Origin: Nematopogon swammerdamellus
Lineage: Eukaryota > Arthropoda > Insecta > Lepidoptera > Adelidae
Reading direction: 5' to 3'
Length of the DNA: 64,000 nucleotides
Assembly (NCBI GenBank): GCA_946902875.1
Contig: OX336337.1
Coordinates: forward strand, 682,001-746,000
Positions 22,233-33,394 of this stretch are shown in pieces; the first letter of the stretch is position 1, and each line of letters starts with the position of its first letter. The notes below the pieces were generated by a model. That model made no database searches and was not told the origin of the DNA. It saw nothing but the letters and a program-made list of their open reading frames with translations. The position numbers and the translations under genes were made by a program.

Positions 22233-25200
22233 TTATTGGTCTGCAAAACGAACAGTTTTTTTACATATTCTACCGAACTTAGACACGTGATATGGTATTG
22301 TAGTGTCTGTCTCACTTGAATTATGGGTAGAAGATGTGGGACTAGGCTTCGTTGTAGGTACTTGGGCGGAGTCGGCAGGTGCGTCGCGTGAACCGTTTCT
22401 TTCATCGTTGGGTAAGAAAGCCGGTTTCAGCCTGTCCAATGTTATTGCGACTTCCCTGTTAGGAAGTTTTACTATAAAATATTTGTCTTTCTTTTTTATT
22501 ACCGGGAACGGTCCTTCGTAAGGTGGTGTGAGAGGTCGTGTCACGCGATCACACCTGACGAACACGTGTGTGCACCTACTTAGTTCCGGATGCACAAAAA
22601 CTGACGTCTGCCTAGCTTCGCGCTTAGGTACAGAAGCTATTTTGCTTATGTGTTCGCGAAGTTTGTCCACATAGCTCTCGTCGACGGTGTACGATGTTGG
22701 TGAAGGTTCGAAAAACTCTCCCGGCAGTCTAATAGTGGTTCCATAAACCATTTCAGCTGCGCTGATTGATGTGTCGTCTCGAAGAGCTGCTCTCAGACCA
22801 TATAAAACTGATGGTAATTCTTCTGCCCAGTTCTCGCTGTTTGATCGGGCCATTAATGCTGCTTTCATACTTCGGTGAAAATTTTCGATAAGGCCGTTCG
22901 ATTGCGGGTGATAGCTGGTTGTCCTGATTTTTTTAATACCCATGCACTTCGCGAGGTTCTGAAACAGCTCTGCCTCGAAGTTACGTCCTTGATCTGTGGA
23001 AATTCGTAGGGGGCAGCCGAAACGGACAATCCAGTGCTCGTAGACAACCCTCGCGACAGTTTCTGCCGACATGTCGCTGACGGGGATTGCCTCTGGCCAA
23101 TTTGTTGCTCGGTCCTCGATCGTCACTGCGTAGCGGTATCCATTTGAAGGCATGAGTGGACCAACCATGTCCACATTCAGGTGCTGAAACCGATCACTTG
23201 GTTCATACTTCCCAAATGGCGACTTTGTATGCCGTGATACCTTCGACTTCTGGCATGGTAGGCACGACTTTGTCCACTCCTTGACGTCGTTCAGCATGCC
23301 GGGCCAAAAGAATTTCTCCTTCATCAGCCTGCGCGTTCCTCTTACGCCTGGATGTGAAATACCATGTATGGTCGTGAAGGCTTGATGGCGAAAGTTCTTC
23401 GTGAGGTACGGCCTTGTCTTTCCGCCGGTCGTGTCACAATAAACATTCAATTTGATGGCCGGAATCTGAACTAATCGAAGAGTTGACTTTTCTCGTGAAA
23501 TAAATTCCTTCAGCTCTTCGTCTGCTTGTTGTTCTTGTGCCAGTTTCTCATAGTCTATCGCGCTGGGACAATTGATTTCGGCGAGGCGTGACAGAAAATC
23601 TGCCACAGGATTGTCTTCGCCGGCGATGTGTTCGATGCTTGACACGAATTGTGATATGTAGTCAAGCTGGCGTAATCGTCTCGGCGTATCATTAGTTGTT
23701 TCGTTTTTCTTGAAGGCGAAAGTTAGAGGTTTGTGGTCGCAATAAACTTTAACAAACGATCCCTCGATGAGCCGACGGAAGTGCTTGACCGCCATGTAGA
23801 TACCTAACAGCTCTCGGTCGTATGTGCTGTATTTGCGCTGTGTCTCACTCAACGTCTTACTAAAGAAACCCAATGGCTCTCTCCCCTTTGATGAATGTTG
23901 GTGCAATACAGCTCCGACACTAGTGTTGCTGGCATCTGTCATTATGCTTAGTTGAGCTCCCGCTGCGGGGTGCGCCAACATACACGCATTCTTAATTGCC
24001 TCTTTACAATTTTCGAAAGCGACGTCTGCCTCCGGTGTCCATTGAATTATTGTTTTGTCTCGTTTCTTTGAGTTCACCAAATATCTATTGAGTGGTGCTA
24101 AATAAACTGCAGCGTTTGGCAAGCATTCTCGATAGAAATTTATGGCACCAATGAATCGTCGTAACTCGAGAACCGTGGTGGGTTTTTTGTAATTGCTCAA
24201 CGCTGAGACTCTTTCGGGTAGCGGAGTGATCCCTTCCGGGGAAACGGAGTATCCAAGGAATGTCAGCTGTGACCGATTGAATTCTGACTTCTGCATGTTT
24301 AAAGTAATGCCGTGCGCGTCGAGGCGTCGTAAGACTTCTCGCAGATGTTTTTTGTGTGCTTCCTCGTCCTCGGATGCTATTATTATATCGTCAACGTAGG
24401 CGAAGACATAATCTAGTCCTTGTAGAACGGTGTGAATAAACCTGCAGAAAGACATCCCAGCGTTTTTTAGGCCGAAGCACATGCGTCGGTATTCAAACAG
24501 GCCGACAGGTGTGGTTACCGCTGTCTTAGGAATGTCTTCTTTACGAACCGGTATTTGATGGTAAGCTTTGTTAAGATCAATCTTGGAGAATACCCTTTTG
24601 TTGTGTAAAATGTAGGTGAAGTCATGTAATCGTGGAGTGGGATATGCGTCCAAAATCGTGTTTCCATTGAGTAATCGGTAATCACCTACGATTCTGATGT
24701 CACCGTTTTTCTTGTCGACCACATGTATCGGCGAAGCCCACGGACTCTTACTGGGTTGTATAATACCGAGTTCGAGCATTGTCTCGATTTCCTGTTTAAC
24801 TTTTTTGTACTTGTCCGGAGCAAGGGGTCTAGGTCGGCAGTGAACGGGGGGGCCTTTTGTCTCAATATAGTGCTCGACGCTGTGTTTTATGGCTTCCTTT
24901 CCGAAAACGGACGGCTTTGTTACGTTGGGGAAGGAGGCTATTATCTCACCAAATGGGTCGCCGGCGCAGACGGTTTTTATTGTCGGTTGATCGGACGATA
25001 TTGCTGTAGTTTTCACGTGGAGTTCCGTTGTACCATCGATTAGACGTCGATTCCTCAGATCCACGAGCAGGTTATGATACTCCAAGAAATCTGCGCCTAT
25101 TATAGGCATCCGCACGTTCGCCTCCACGAAACTCCATTTGTATGGCCTTCTTAGTCCGAGATCGAGAGTTAGTGACTTCTCACCGTATGTGGTTATCGCC

Positions 25201-25415
25201 GACCCGTTTGCCGCGTATAAAACATAATCCGAGGGTGAGCCTTTGTTCCTACTCAGTACCGAGATGTCTGCTCCGGAGTCTATGAGAAAATTTATGCCCG
25301 AGTTGGGGTCGGTTATATAAAGGCGTTTGGAATTTTCCAATGTGCAGACCTCCGCCTTAGGCTGCACTGCGTCTAGTTTTCCGATTGCATTTTCGTCTGG
25401 TCCTTCCACGCGCAT
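22233..25415 (-). CDS. pol: Pol polyprotein: protease, reverse transcriptase, RNase H, integrase
   Basis: The 1060-residue uninterrupted frame reads as follows. Aspartic protease with DSGAD at 46-50. Reverse transcriptase about 190-380 with the YVDD active site at 340-343. RNase H about 465-600 (TDASNTSVGAVLH; RELLGIYMAVKHFR). Integrase from about 690 with an H-H-C-C zinc domain (HPGVRGTRRLMKEKFFWPGM..., CLPCQ) and a D, D, E core visible in LNVDMVGPL, ISTDQGRNF and HPQSNGLIENFHR. All catalytic residues seen are intact. It is in the -1 frame relative to gag and overlaps it by 43 bp (25373-25415), so expression probably needs ribosomal frameshifting. The first ATG may not be used. Confidence 0.95.
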   Translation of the reverse strand: MRVEGPDENAIGKLDAVQPKAEVCTLENSKRLYITDPNSGINFLIDSGADISVLSRNKGSPSDYVLYAANGSAITTYGEKSLTLDLGLRRPYKWSFVEANVRMPIIGADFLEYHNLLVDLRNRRLIDGTTELHVKTTAISSDQPTIKTVCAGDPFGEIIASFPNVTKPSVFGKEAIKHSVEHYIETKGPPVHCRPRPLAPDKYKKVKQEIETMLELGIIQPSKSPWASPIHVVDKKNGDIRIVGDYRLLNGNTILDAYPTPRLHDFTYILHNKRVFSKIDLNKAYHQIPVRKEDIPKTAVTTPVGLFEYRRMCFGLKNAGMSFCRFIHTVLQGLDYVFAYVDDIIIASEDEEAHKKHLREVLRRLDAHGITLNMQKSEFNRSQLTFLGYSVSPEGITPLPERVSALSNYKKPTTVLELRRFIGAINFYRECLPNAAVYLAPLNRYLVNSKKRDKTIIQWTPEADVAFENCKEAIKNACMLAHPAAGAQLSIMTDASNTSVGAVLHQHSSKGREPLGFFSKTLSETQRKYSTYDRELLGIYMAVKHFRRLIEGSFVKVYCDHKPLTFAFKKNETTNDTPRRLRQLDYISQFVSSIEHIAGEDNPVADFLSRLAEINCPSAIDYEKLAQEQQADEELKEFISREKSTLRLVQIPAIKLNVYCDTTGGKTRPYLTKNFRHQAFTTIHGISHPGVRGTRRLMKEKFFWPGMLNDVKEWTKSCLPCQKSKVSRHTKSPFGKYEPSDRFQHLNVDMVGPLMPSNGYRYAVTIEDRATNWPEAIPVSDMSAETVARVVYEHWIVRFGCPLRISTDQGRNFEAELFQNLAKCMGIKKIRTTSYHPQSNGLIENFHRSMKAALMARSNSENWAEELPSVLYGLRAALRDDTSISAAEMVYGTTIRLPGEFFEPSPTSYTVDESYVDKLREHISKIASVPKREARQTSVFVHPELSRCTHVFVRCDRVTRPLTPPYEGPFPVIKKKDKYFIVKLPNREVAITLDRLKPAFLPNDERNGSRDAPADSAQVPTTKPSPTSSTHNSSETDTTIPYHVSKFGRICKKTVRFADQ

Positions 25416-26248
25416 GGCTGCTCACATTTGTTGGCCTTCTCGCGGAATGTATGGTGGTACCAGCATAGCCAGCCGGCCTTCTGTTCCGATGCACCTGTAC
25501 GCGAGCTGGATCTGTACCTGTGTGCCGGTGTTCGCGAGCGGGGACGGTGCGGGCGTCGCTGTTGAGCCTGCTCATCGCGTATCGAGGCGATTTCGGCACA
25601 CATGCGTGCCATTTGTGTGGCGAGAGCGGCGACTGACGCCTGCATTTCACATGACTGTGATGCGATAGGTGCAGGTGCAAGTTCGTTCACCTGAGTGCCG
25701 CGTGTGTTTTCAAGGACGCTGTCTGCAATGACGGCTAGGTCTTCTAAACTCTCCTTGTCGCTTACTGCCAGGACAGCGCGTACAGCCGTCGGGAGGTGAC
25801 CGGCCCACAAGAATTTAAGGGCGTCGTCGCTCACCTTATCTCGTGCCAGGTCCCGCATACGTCGGAGGAGCTGCGACGGTCGTTGGTCACCCAACTGCAT
25901 TTCTCCGAGCAGTTTTTGAAACTGCCGAAGTTCCGAGTCTGCATTTGCGGAGATTAGACGCGCTTTCAGCGCATCGTACCTGCGCTCTGGCGGAGGTGAG
26001 GTGAGCAGATCGCTCACCTGTTGCAGGTCGGGGAGCTGCAATTTTGCGATGACCGTCTGCCACCGTTGGTCGTCGCTCAGCCTCTGCGAAGCCGTGATGG
26101 CCTCAAACTGTATGAACCACAGTTTAGGTTGTTGCCGCCAAAACTCTGGAATGCGGCTTGACACCGACAAAGCCGCCAATTCACCTGTCGCCCCACACGG
26201 TGTTGCATCTTGCGCCACTAAGTGTGCATGCTCTCCATCGTTACTCAT
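25373..26248 (-). CDS. gag: Gag protein with CHCC zinc finger
   Basis: This 291-residue frame has the N-terminal capsid-like phrase RIPEFWRQQPKLWFIQFEA and the helical FQKLLGEMQLGDQRPSQLLR region typical of arthropod gypsy gags. A basic Arg-rich segment (about 230-255) is followed by a finger of spacing C-x2-H-x9-C-x3-C (CWYHHTFREKANKCEQPC) near 268-285. The C-H-C-C order is known from the CsRn1 group, whereas most gags have C-C-H-C. It begins 110 bp inside the 5' LTR and ends AAC TAG. Confidence 0.92.
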   Translation of the reverse strand: MSNDGEHAHLVAQDATPCGATGELAALSVSSRIPEFWRQQPKLWFIQFEAITASQRLSDDQRWQTVIAKLQLPDLQQVSDLLTSPPPERRYDALKARLISANADSELRQFQKLLGEMQLGDQRPSQLLRRMRDLARDKVSDDALKFLWAGHLPTAVRAVLAVSDKESLEDLAVIADSVLENTRGTQVNELAPAPIASQSCEMQASVAALATQMARMCAEIASIRDEQAQQRRPHRPRSRTPAHRYRSSSRTGASEQKAGWLCWYHHTFREKANKCEQPCAWKDQTKMQSEN

Positions 26249-26332
26249 GATTCCCAGTCTCTACTCAAACTAAATGTCACTTAAAACACTGAATGTCACT
26301 AAAACACTAGATGTCCACAATTAACTCGCGCG

Positions 26333-26355
26333 CGAATCACGTCGGCAGGTCACCA
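26333..26355 (-). promoter_or_regulatory. Primer binding site, tRNA-Trp-like
   Basis: Two bases inside the 5' LTR the minus strand reads TGGTGACC, TG, CCGACGTGATTCG. Without the extra TG this is the complement of the 3' end of eukaryotic tRNA-Trp, the primer reported for CsRn1 and Kabuki elements. The assignment is from memory of the tRNA and was not aligned. Confidence 0.7.
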
Positions 26356-26357
26356 GT

Positions 26358-26619
26358 TGTGGCACTTTAGCTACTATATGCGAGTGTCCTATGTAGGGTG
26401 TTAGTGTTTAAGGTCCAAATCAAACACTATGATAGCTGTGTATAAACGTGTAATAAAACGACTGAGAATTATTATTGACTCAAAGCGACTATACTTGACT
26501 CCGTGGTGTGATCGACTGCCAGGGCGGCGGGCCGAGGCGAGCGCGGACGCACGCCGCGCCAGAGGGGCGCGGGGTGCGGTAACCGCGTCGCATCGGACCG
26601 ATGTGTCGTGTCCGGCACA
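26358..26619 (-). repeat. 5' LTR of the gypsy element
   Basis: It is identical to 20350-20611. TATA at 26620-26623 matches the TATA left of the 3' LTR. Confidence 0.95.
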
Positions 26620-26869
26620 TATATATTTGTTATATATCTTTCCTTTTTTTCCTTCAGGTGATAGAGTGAGATGTCACTAGACGTTCCTGAATGCAATTTC
26701 TCTGTTCTGGTTATACAAACAAAATTGGATAACTTGGATATTGAGATTTCAACTTTATATTTACTTAGATTTTTGAGTAGACAAAATTCGACTTCTATTT
26801 TTATTTATTAAGCTGTTTTGACAACTAATTTACATACCATAGTAACTTAAGTATAAATACACCTGGGAC

Positions 26870-27300
26870 TGTATTCTGACCATTTAAAATACTGACGAAT
26901 TGCAAATCTGACCATTTGAAAGTCTGACGATTTGAAGATCTGACCAAATGAAAACAAATTTGGTCACATTTTCAAATTGTCTGACTTTCAAATGGTCAGA
27001 TTTGCAATTCAAGGCAGAAATTGAAAGGTTTCCATAATTGTATATAAGTTATTAAAACATTAACAAACATGAAGTCACCAATAAGGTTTCGACCAGCTGT
27101 GTCATTTAAAAGATTTTGTAAAATATTAATTTCAGATATGTGTTTAATTGTACCAAATCTGATATCGTCAGACTTTCAAATGGTCAGATTTGCAATTCGT
27201 CAGAATTTAAAATGGCCAGCCATTTTAAATTCTGACGAATTGCAAATCTGACCATTTGAAAGTCTGACGATTTGAAAATCTGACCAAATGAAAACAAAGG
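26870..27300. repeat. Inverted and direct array of degenerate 16-bp units
   Basis: Units of form CTGAC(C/G)ATTTGAAA(G/A)T repeat every 16 bp from 26875 to 26960. They reappear in inverted orientation at about 26975-27017 and 27164-27215, and forward again at 27220-27300. The two inner blocks form a perfect 52-bp palindromic pair around a 4-base centre at 27216-27219. There is no coding sense. Confidence 0.9.
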
Positions 27301-27864
27301 GTTTTTAAGTTCCTTCGATTAGCATAACTTCGCATGTGCATATGAACCTTTATCCCGTGGAGGTGAAGTGCCAAACCAGAGGGGAGGACGGCAACTCGCT
27401 AACCGTCGGCTATCCAAGGGCTCCTGCTGGTGAGTAATGCTCGAGATCTTGTGAAGCCTGTACCACCTGAGATTCTTTAGACTCGCAGCTGCTATATGTG
27501 TGCACCATGTAGGATATTTTAATGCAAAATTAATAACAAAAATGTGTACAAAAAGAATTATATTCATACTAAGCACTTATTTTAATCACGAGCATATTTG
27601 TTTAACTATTAACACTTTCACTGACACTCCGACGAGAGGCGGTTACTTGTTCGAGTACGGTACGACGCCACGTCTGTGGCCGGTGAACTTAAGCAAGCTA
27701 AAACTGACGAACCGGCCAGGAGGGGCGAGCGAATTTGTATAGATTACTATGGAGTCCCGTGATCTTGTGTCGTATTGCACTCACTCACTTTTAATTTGCG
27801 TCGTAGGAAACAAAACTATAATGATTTCCCCGCACCCCTAAGGATACTTCATAGTACGACGCTA
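27301..27864. other. Repeat-derived intergenic sequence
   Basis: The phrases GTACGACGCCACGTCTGTGGCCG (27660) and TACGACGCTACGGCTGTGGCCG (27855) are two diverged copies of one motif, suggesting transposon debris. No gene is seen. Confidence 0.4.
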
Positions 27865-28365
27865 CGGCTGTGGCCGTGAGCTACCCATACAGCCAGTGGA
27901 CGGTGACGGCTGCAGACGTACCTTCATATCGACAGGCAGACAGTCGAGAACTGCTCTTCCCAAACCAGACCGAAGGCTGGCTCGGAAGCTTATCAACCTG
28001 GCCCGGGCCAAGCTAAGAATAGCCGTTGGTCTGATGAGCGGCCACTGCTCACTAAATAAACATCTACACACCATAGGTATTACAGATATTCCGCTATGCA
28101 AAGGATGCTTGGTAGCGGATGAAACGGCCGAGCATGTTTTGTTGGAGTGCAGTGTGCTTGACAACCAACGAAGGGTCATACTCCATTCCCCATCTTCCGT
28201 TGCAGCGGTCTGCAGACGCCCCTATCGACTTGTGGCTTTCATGGAAGACATAGGCTGGCTGGGGTAGCTGGAGATTGCGGGGTTTTGCACCAAGGTCCCC
28301 AACCAAGCGGGATTAGTTTGCAGGCCTAGAGCCAACCCCAAACCAAACAACAACAACAACAACCG
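27865..28365 (+). mobile_element. 3' end of a LINE: RNase H/cysteine tail with (AAC)n
   Basis: The frame 27896-28267 reads LMSGHCSLNKHLHTIGITDI, PLCKGCLVADETAEHVLLEC and FMEDIGWLG then stop. This is the familiar C-terminal region of jockey/R1-like elements after the RNase H domain, with a C-x2-C...H-x4-C cluster. A (CAA)n run at 28343-28361 ends it. Related fragments lie at 39935-40175 (-), 40215-40345 (-) and 41150-41580 (+). Confidence 0.8.
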
Positions 28366-28369
28366 TCAT

Positions 28370-28740
28370 ATCATACATACATACATATCACACACGCTGA
28401 ATCCCGACAATCGGGGTAAGCAGAGTAATCGGTGTTGTGCTGCAAGTACTCTGGTAAATTACAGCACAACACCGACCACCACGTTTCGCAAAGTATTCGG
28501 ACAAGATTCAATCGATCAAGCAGCAAGTAAGGCACGAAGACCCACCTGCTGCATGACTCGGTGGAAGTACCATGCCAAGGTGAGAGGTGGCGAGCCCGTC
28601 GCCCTTTAGCACGGCATCTTGTCCTTATCCCTTAGTCGCCTTTTACGACATGCACGGGGAGAGATGCAGCGGGGCTATTCTTTTTAAGTACCGGGCCCAC
28701 ACGGTACAGTACCGGGCCCACACGGTACTTAAACCTGTCA
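28370..28740. repeat. Dispersed repeat, family A, full-length copy
   Basis: Hallmarks are CATACATACATATCACACACGC, then GAATCCCGACAATCGGGGT, TCGGTGTTGTGCTGCAAG, the CACCTGCTGCATGACTCGG phrase, CCTTAGTCGCCTTTTACGAC, and finally paired copies of GTACCGGGCCCACACGGTAC. Partial copies occur at 35455-35535, 37318-37580, 41925-42130 and 56928-57003. It is non-coding; the class is unknown to me. Confidence 0.8.
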
Positions 28741-28860
28741 CAGGTACTTAAACCTGTTCGATATGACAGTTCGGCGTATGAGTTTGTTTGGAAATTTTTA
28801 GTGCCATATGAAACCTAAAATCATCACAGTGTCAGTGCAAGTGTTAACGGCTTGGTAGAT

Positions 28861-29010
28861 CTATTTGTTCAGTATGGCCGCTATTGCGGACCTATTATTA
28901 TAAATCACACCACCGATGGCGCACAATACAATGACTTTGGCGATGTTGCTGTAGCTACAGCTGGGAGGTTTCTGAATCAAGTCGGCCGGTTGAGGATTGT
29001 TGCTCGCGAT
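28861..29010 (-). CDS. Gasz: GASZ exon 8: membrane anchor and stop
   Basis: The acceptor TTTGTTACAG is followed in phase 0 by 49 codons and TAG. It contains a polar stretch (IASNNPQPADLIQKPPSC), the hydrophobic segment IAKVIVLCAIGGVIY and a short tail (NNRSAIAAILNK), fitting a tail-anchored membrane protein. It lies 5.9 kb from exon 7 because of transposon growth of the intron. Confidence 0.88.
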   Translation of the reverse strand: MASNNPQPADLIQKPPSCSYSNIAKVIVLCAIGGVIYNNRSAIAAILNK

Positions 29011-32000
29011 CTGTAACAAACATTTCACTGTTTAGAAATTTGATGGTATCCTTGCTCCACCTAATCTATAGTTCTTATAAAAACAGGCCAAGTGCGAGTC
29101 GAACTCGCGCACCGAGGGTTCCTTATCGCCATGTCATGGTAAACGCCACTCACGACATCTATGGCGTGTTATGAAATGCTTCATATTAGTTGAATGTCAC
29201 GATTAGTTAAAATGCTTCACACTCTATTCTGTAGATGGCGCGCGCGCATAGACTTTTTGGTTTCTTCTATGGAAACCCCTGTGAATTTTTTATTTCTTAT
29301 TTTTATTATTTGTTGTTATATCGGCCATAATAACACATATTCTGTGAAAATTTTCTACGGCGTACCTATTACGGTTTAAGAGATACAGCCCTCGGACAGG
29401 CAGACGGACGGACGGACGGACAGGCAGACAGACGGCGTAGGCTTAGTAATAGGGTCCCGTACCGGATACCCGTAGGGCACCCTAAAAAAGGAATGTGTAT
29501 GTATGTTTGAGGTAAACTCCAGAATCACTGAACAGATTTTGATACCATTTGCACTAATGGAAATAGTAGTTCTTGTGGTTCACTGTAGATAGGCTATATA
29601 CCATCACGCTAAATACCCTTAGGGCTGAGCAGGATCAAAGAAAGTAATAGTATGGACGAGAGAGAGATAGAGAGAGAATATAAGAGAAATTTTTTTTTTA
29701 TTATCAGTTTGCTATTAAACCGAGTCTACGTGCAAAGCTGCTTGCAAAAGGTAAAGAGTCCAAAAGTTACAACCTAATCGAAAATAATAGCGTCCAAAGC
29801 ACTGGCGGCCGGTCCTAAAGTGCGCTCGTGCGCCGCACTACCATACCACGAGAAGTCTTCACTTCACTCAAAATAAATAATATCTTACAACATACCTACA
29901 TTAAAACCATAATGATCGTACTCCAAATAAATACGAATGTGAATTCGACCTTATTTTATAGTTCACAAGGCACTTTTTTGCGTTTAAACGTGTGCCCCGT
30001 GCGGAATCGAGTAACGCACGCGGGTTCCCATACTGAATGTATGGGGATCGGCAAAACACTGCTGGCGCGTGAGACAAACGATACTTCATAGAAGTAGTAT
30101 AGGCCGAAATGGAGTTCTGCGTGCGGCGCACGACCGCCAAACAAGGACGCTATATCGTGAATACCCGCGCGTGCGACACGTCGCGAGCGATTCGTTTTGC
30201 ACGAGTCCGTCTGCCTAGCTACTAGAGTCAGCGCGCTGTCATGTGATGTCACATACCCGTTAGCGCGCGAATATTTAAAATGGGATATGGTTAGGTTTTG
30301 TGCTTTCTGTCACGTGATACTGGAATTAAGTGGTGCCGATATTTGCCTAAGCGTTGGTTAAAGGTAAGGCTTTACAATCAGGTGATCCCGGGTTCAATGC
30401 CTACTTTTCAAATGCTTTTATTTTTATATATTTTTTTGAAGTATTTTTGGGTCATTACTACTGTTTTCTTTTTTTGAAAGCTGCAGTTAGTGTTGTGGTC
30501 TATGGGTGTGATCATAAAGGTACTAAAAATGAGTTAAAAAACTTGTTTGCATTTTTTTTTTTTGTTTTTTGCAACTCATTGAGTGTCTTGAGAATATTCA
30601 TACTAGGTACGTACATAATAAAACGTAGGCGTTTAAAAAATTCGGAAGTCCCGATCTTAAAATAACATGACGGGAATGTGTTGGGAAATTTGGTATTTAA
30701 GTACCTAGGTAGGTACTTAGCGCACTACGGGTCACTGAAGTCACCAGCCGCCACTGGTCCAAAGGGAAGCACTGACACGGCACCTAGTCCACCAAGTTGT
30801 GATTGACTGACATCATGGGTGACATGCAGTAAGTCACTGCACGGCACGGAGCGGAGAGTTACTTACTTCAGGCACAGATTACTTAATAGTTACTTCGTAA
30901 CAGATAAATCACTCCATAGAAAATGTTCCTACCTTCGGGCTTTAATAGCCTACTGCTTCACGTCGCCAAGCGCTGCGTGCGAAAATGTACCTTAACGATC
31001 GAGTGTAAAGTGGTTATTGCTTTGCAGCTGCGCGCAGTTTCGTGTGCGAGCGTCTATGTATACTTCGAGCGGCTGACGAATTTTCACTGAAATAGACCGC
31101 CGGCGGCCCGTCGGGCGGTAGGTAGTTAGCGCGCGCAAGTACTTAGAGTGCGTGAGGCCTGCTTCAGGCTTCAAAGGACCGTGCCAAGGTCAGAGTTTTG
31201 ACGTTTTTTAGTCAGTAGGTTGTTGTGTTTGTGTATAAATTCAAATTAATACAACATTTCTGGAATGAATGTGTTATTATTGGAGGTTTTTATCAACTCA
31301 CGAGTGTGTAAAATAAAAATAAAAAACTTAACTTCACTATATTTTTGGAGTGCAGTTCAATGTTCAATTCGATTTGGTATAAAAAAAAACTGTTTTAAAA
31401 AACATGTAACCAACTTAAAAAAAAGTACTACTTAGAACTAAAAATTATTAAATAATTGAGTTGAAGGCGGTACAAAAGCACATAAAAGGGGCTTCATCTA
31501 TAAATTTTTCTGGTGTGCGACGACTAATATAAATATGGGTGTAATCAATGGATACTAACCGCGCAAGCCAACTTAAAACATTTATAACCTACTGTTGAAT
31601 GTCAAATTCCTGACAGCTTGAAGTATCATAAGATTAAAAAAAGTCGGCAAGTGCGAGTTGGACTCGCGCACCGAGGGTTCCGTATCATCAGCATCACTCA
31701 ATATATTTGTAGGTATTATGTATGTACAAAAACAATTGTTTTGGAAAATCACGAACCGCCTAAATAAACACTACAGCAATGGTTTTTGACTGTGCGGCAT
31801 TCGTGAAGTTGAAATATACAAAAATATATTTCTTATATGACATAACGACATATCCTTTTCGGATTTTATCTTTACTTGTGAGACCTTGCTTCTTGCCAAA
31901 TTTCATTACTCTAGCTAGGTCAACGGTAAGTACCCTATAGGTTTTGATTTCATTTGAGTGAGTCTGCAATTATTAAAATTTCCCATAAATAGCCTTATCT

Positions 32001-33355
32001 TTTGATTACCTATATTGATTTAGAAGCTTTCATTTTCTATAGCTCGAAGGGATCGCAGACGTTAGTATTTCATATTAATTTCAATTTGATATCTTGACTC
32101 GTTACTGAAAAAAAGGGTCTTGACACACAAAACAAGCAATTTTTTTTAATATCATATAACTACAAGTTTAAAATTTTAGGATTGTTTCCTTTACGTGTGC
32201 TATGAGACCTTGCTTCTTACCAAATTTTATGATTCTAGGTTGACGGGAAATACCCTATAGGTTTTGATTTGATTGGAGTGAGTTTGCGAGTATGAAATCT
32301 GACATAGATGGCCGTATCTTTTGATTGCGTTGATTTAGAAGCTTGCATTTTACACACCTTAAAGGGATCGTAGATCTTAGTATTTTATATTAATTTAAAT
32401 TTTTTATCTTGGTCCGTTCCTGAGAAAAAGGGTCCTTGACATACAAAACCAACATTTTTTTTTATGTCAATAACTACAATTTTACAGTTTTCGGATTTTT
32501 TCCTTTACTTGTGCTGTAAGACCTTGCTGCTGACCAAATTTTATGATTCTATGTTAACAGGAAATACCCTATAGGTTTTGATTTGTTTTGAGTGAGTTTG
32601 CGAGTATGAAATATGACATAGATGGCCGTATCTTTTGATTGCGTTGATTTAGAAACTTTAATATTCTACACCTTAAAGAGATCGTAGATCTTAGTATTTC
32701 GTTATTAACAGTCTCTAGTAACTCGCAATGAAAATAATTATGTATGAAAACATTTCACAAATACACCAACCTAAGAAGTGTGTCTGTATTTGTGTGTAGA
32801 TAGATAGTTGTGTGACGTTGGTAGGTAGAAGGTGCGGTTATATCCTCTTTGGTTGTTATCTGTCACTTGGTCTGTCAGGCAGATCTTTCTTTCTGTTTAT
32901 TCTATAATTCATAATATGAGTCGCAGAAAATGTTGCATTTGCGGACTCAAGGAGCAAGAACAAGAAACAGGGAAGCGTGTGTTGTTCGCCCAGTTTCCTT
33001 TGGATCCAAACCGGTAAATTATTTATTTCATTATTTTTTCGGACTATTGTGTTCTGAATTTTTTGGTAAATTGCTGTACTTAACTAATCGGGGGCAACCC
33101 CCCTAAATTCGACGGTCAACAAAGTCAGTTTAAGCACTTTCGCTTCATTTAATTTTATGCTTATCCTTGTCGACTTTAGACAGGAAAGCGAGGCGTAGGA
33201 AGACCGCACGCCAGGTCCCACCTGGCGTGGCGTGTGGTCGACACGACACGACAGCCGATGCATTGAGGACGGGCAATGGATCCGTGCTGTCGAGTGCCGG
33301 GAGAATTGGAGAAAAACTGAAGAGTTGTATGTCCAGCAGTGGACAACAACACGCC

Positions 33356-33394
<39 letters not shown>

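Larger units (their letters stand above)
20350..26619 (-). mobile_element. Complete Ty3/gypsy LTR retrotransposon, CsRn1/Kabuki-like
   Basis: This 6270-bp element has two 262-bp LTRs that read identically and a TATA target duplication on each side. On the minus strand the order is 5' LTR, primer site, gag, pol (protease, reverse transcriptase, RNase H, integrase), long non-coding spacer, polypurine tract, 3' LTR. Placement in the CsRn1 group rests on three features: a primer site close to the complement of the tRNA-Trp 3' end, a CHCC rather than CCHC gag finger, and pol in a -1 frame overlapping gag. Identical LTRs and open frames mean a recent insertion. Confidence 0.95.
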
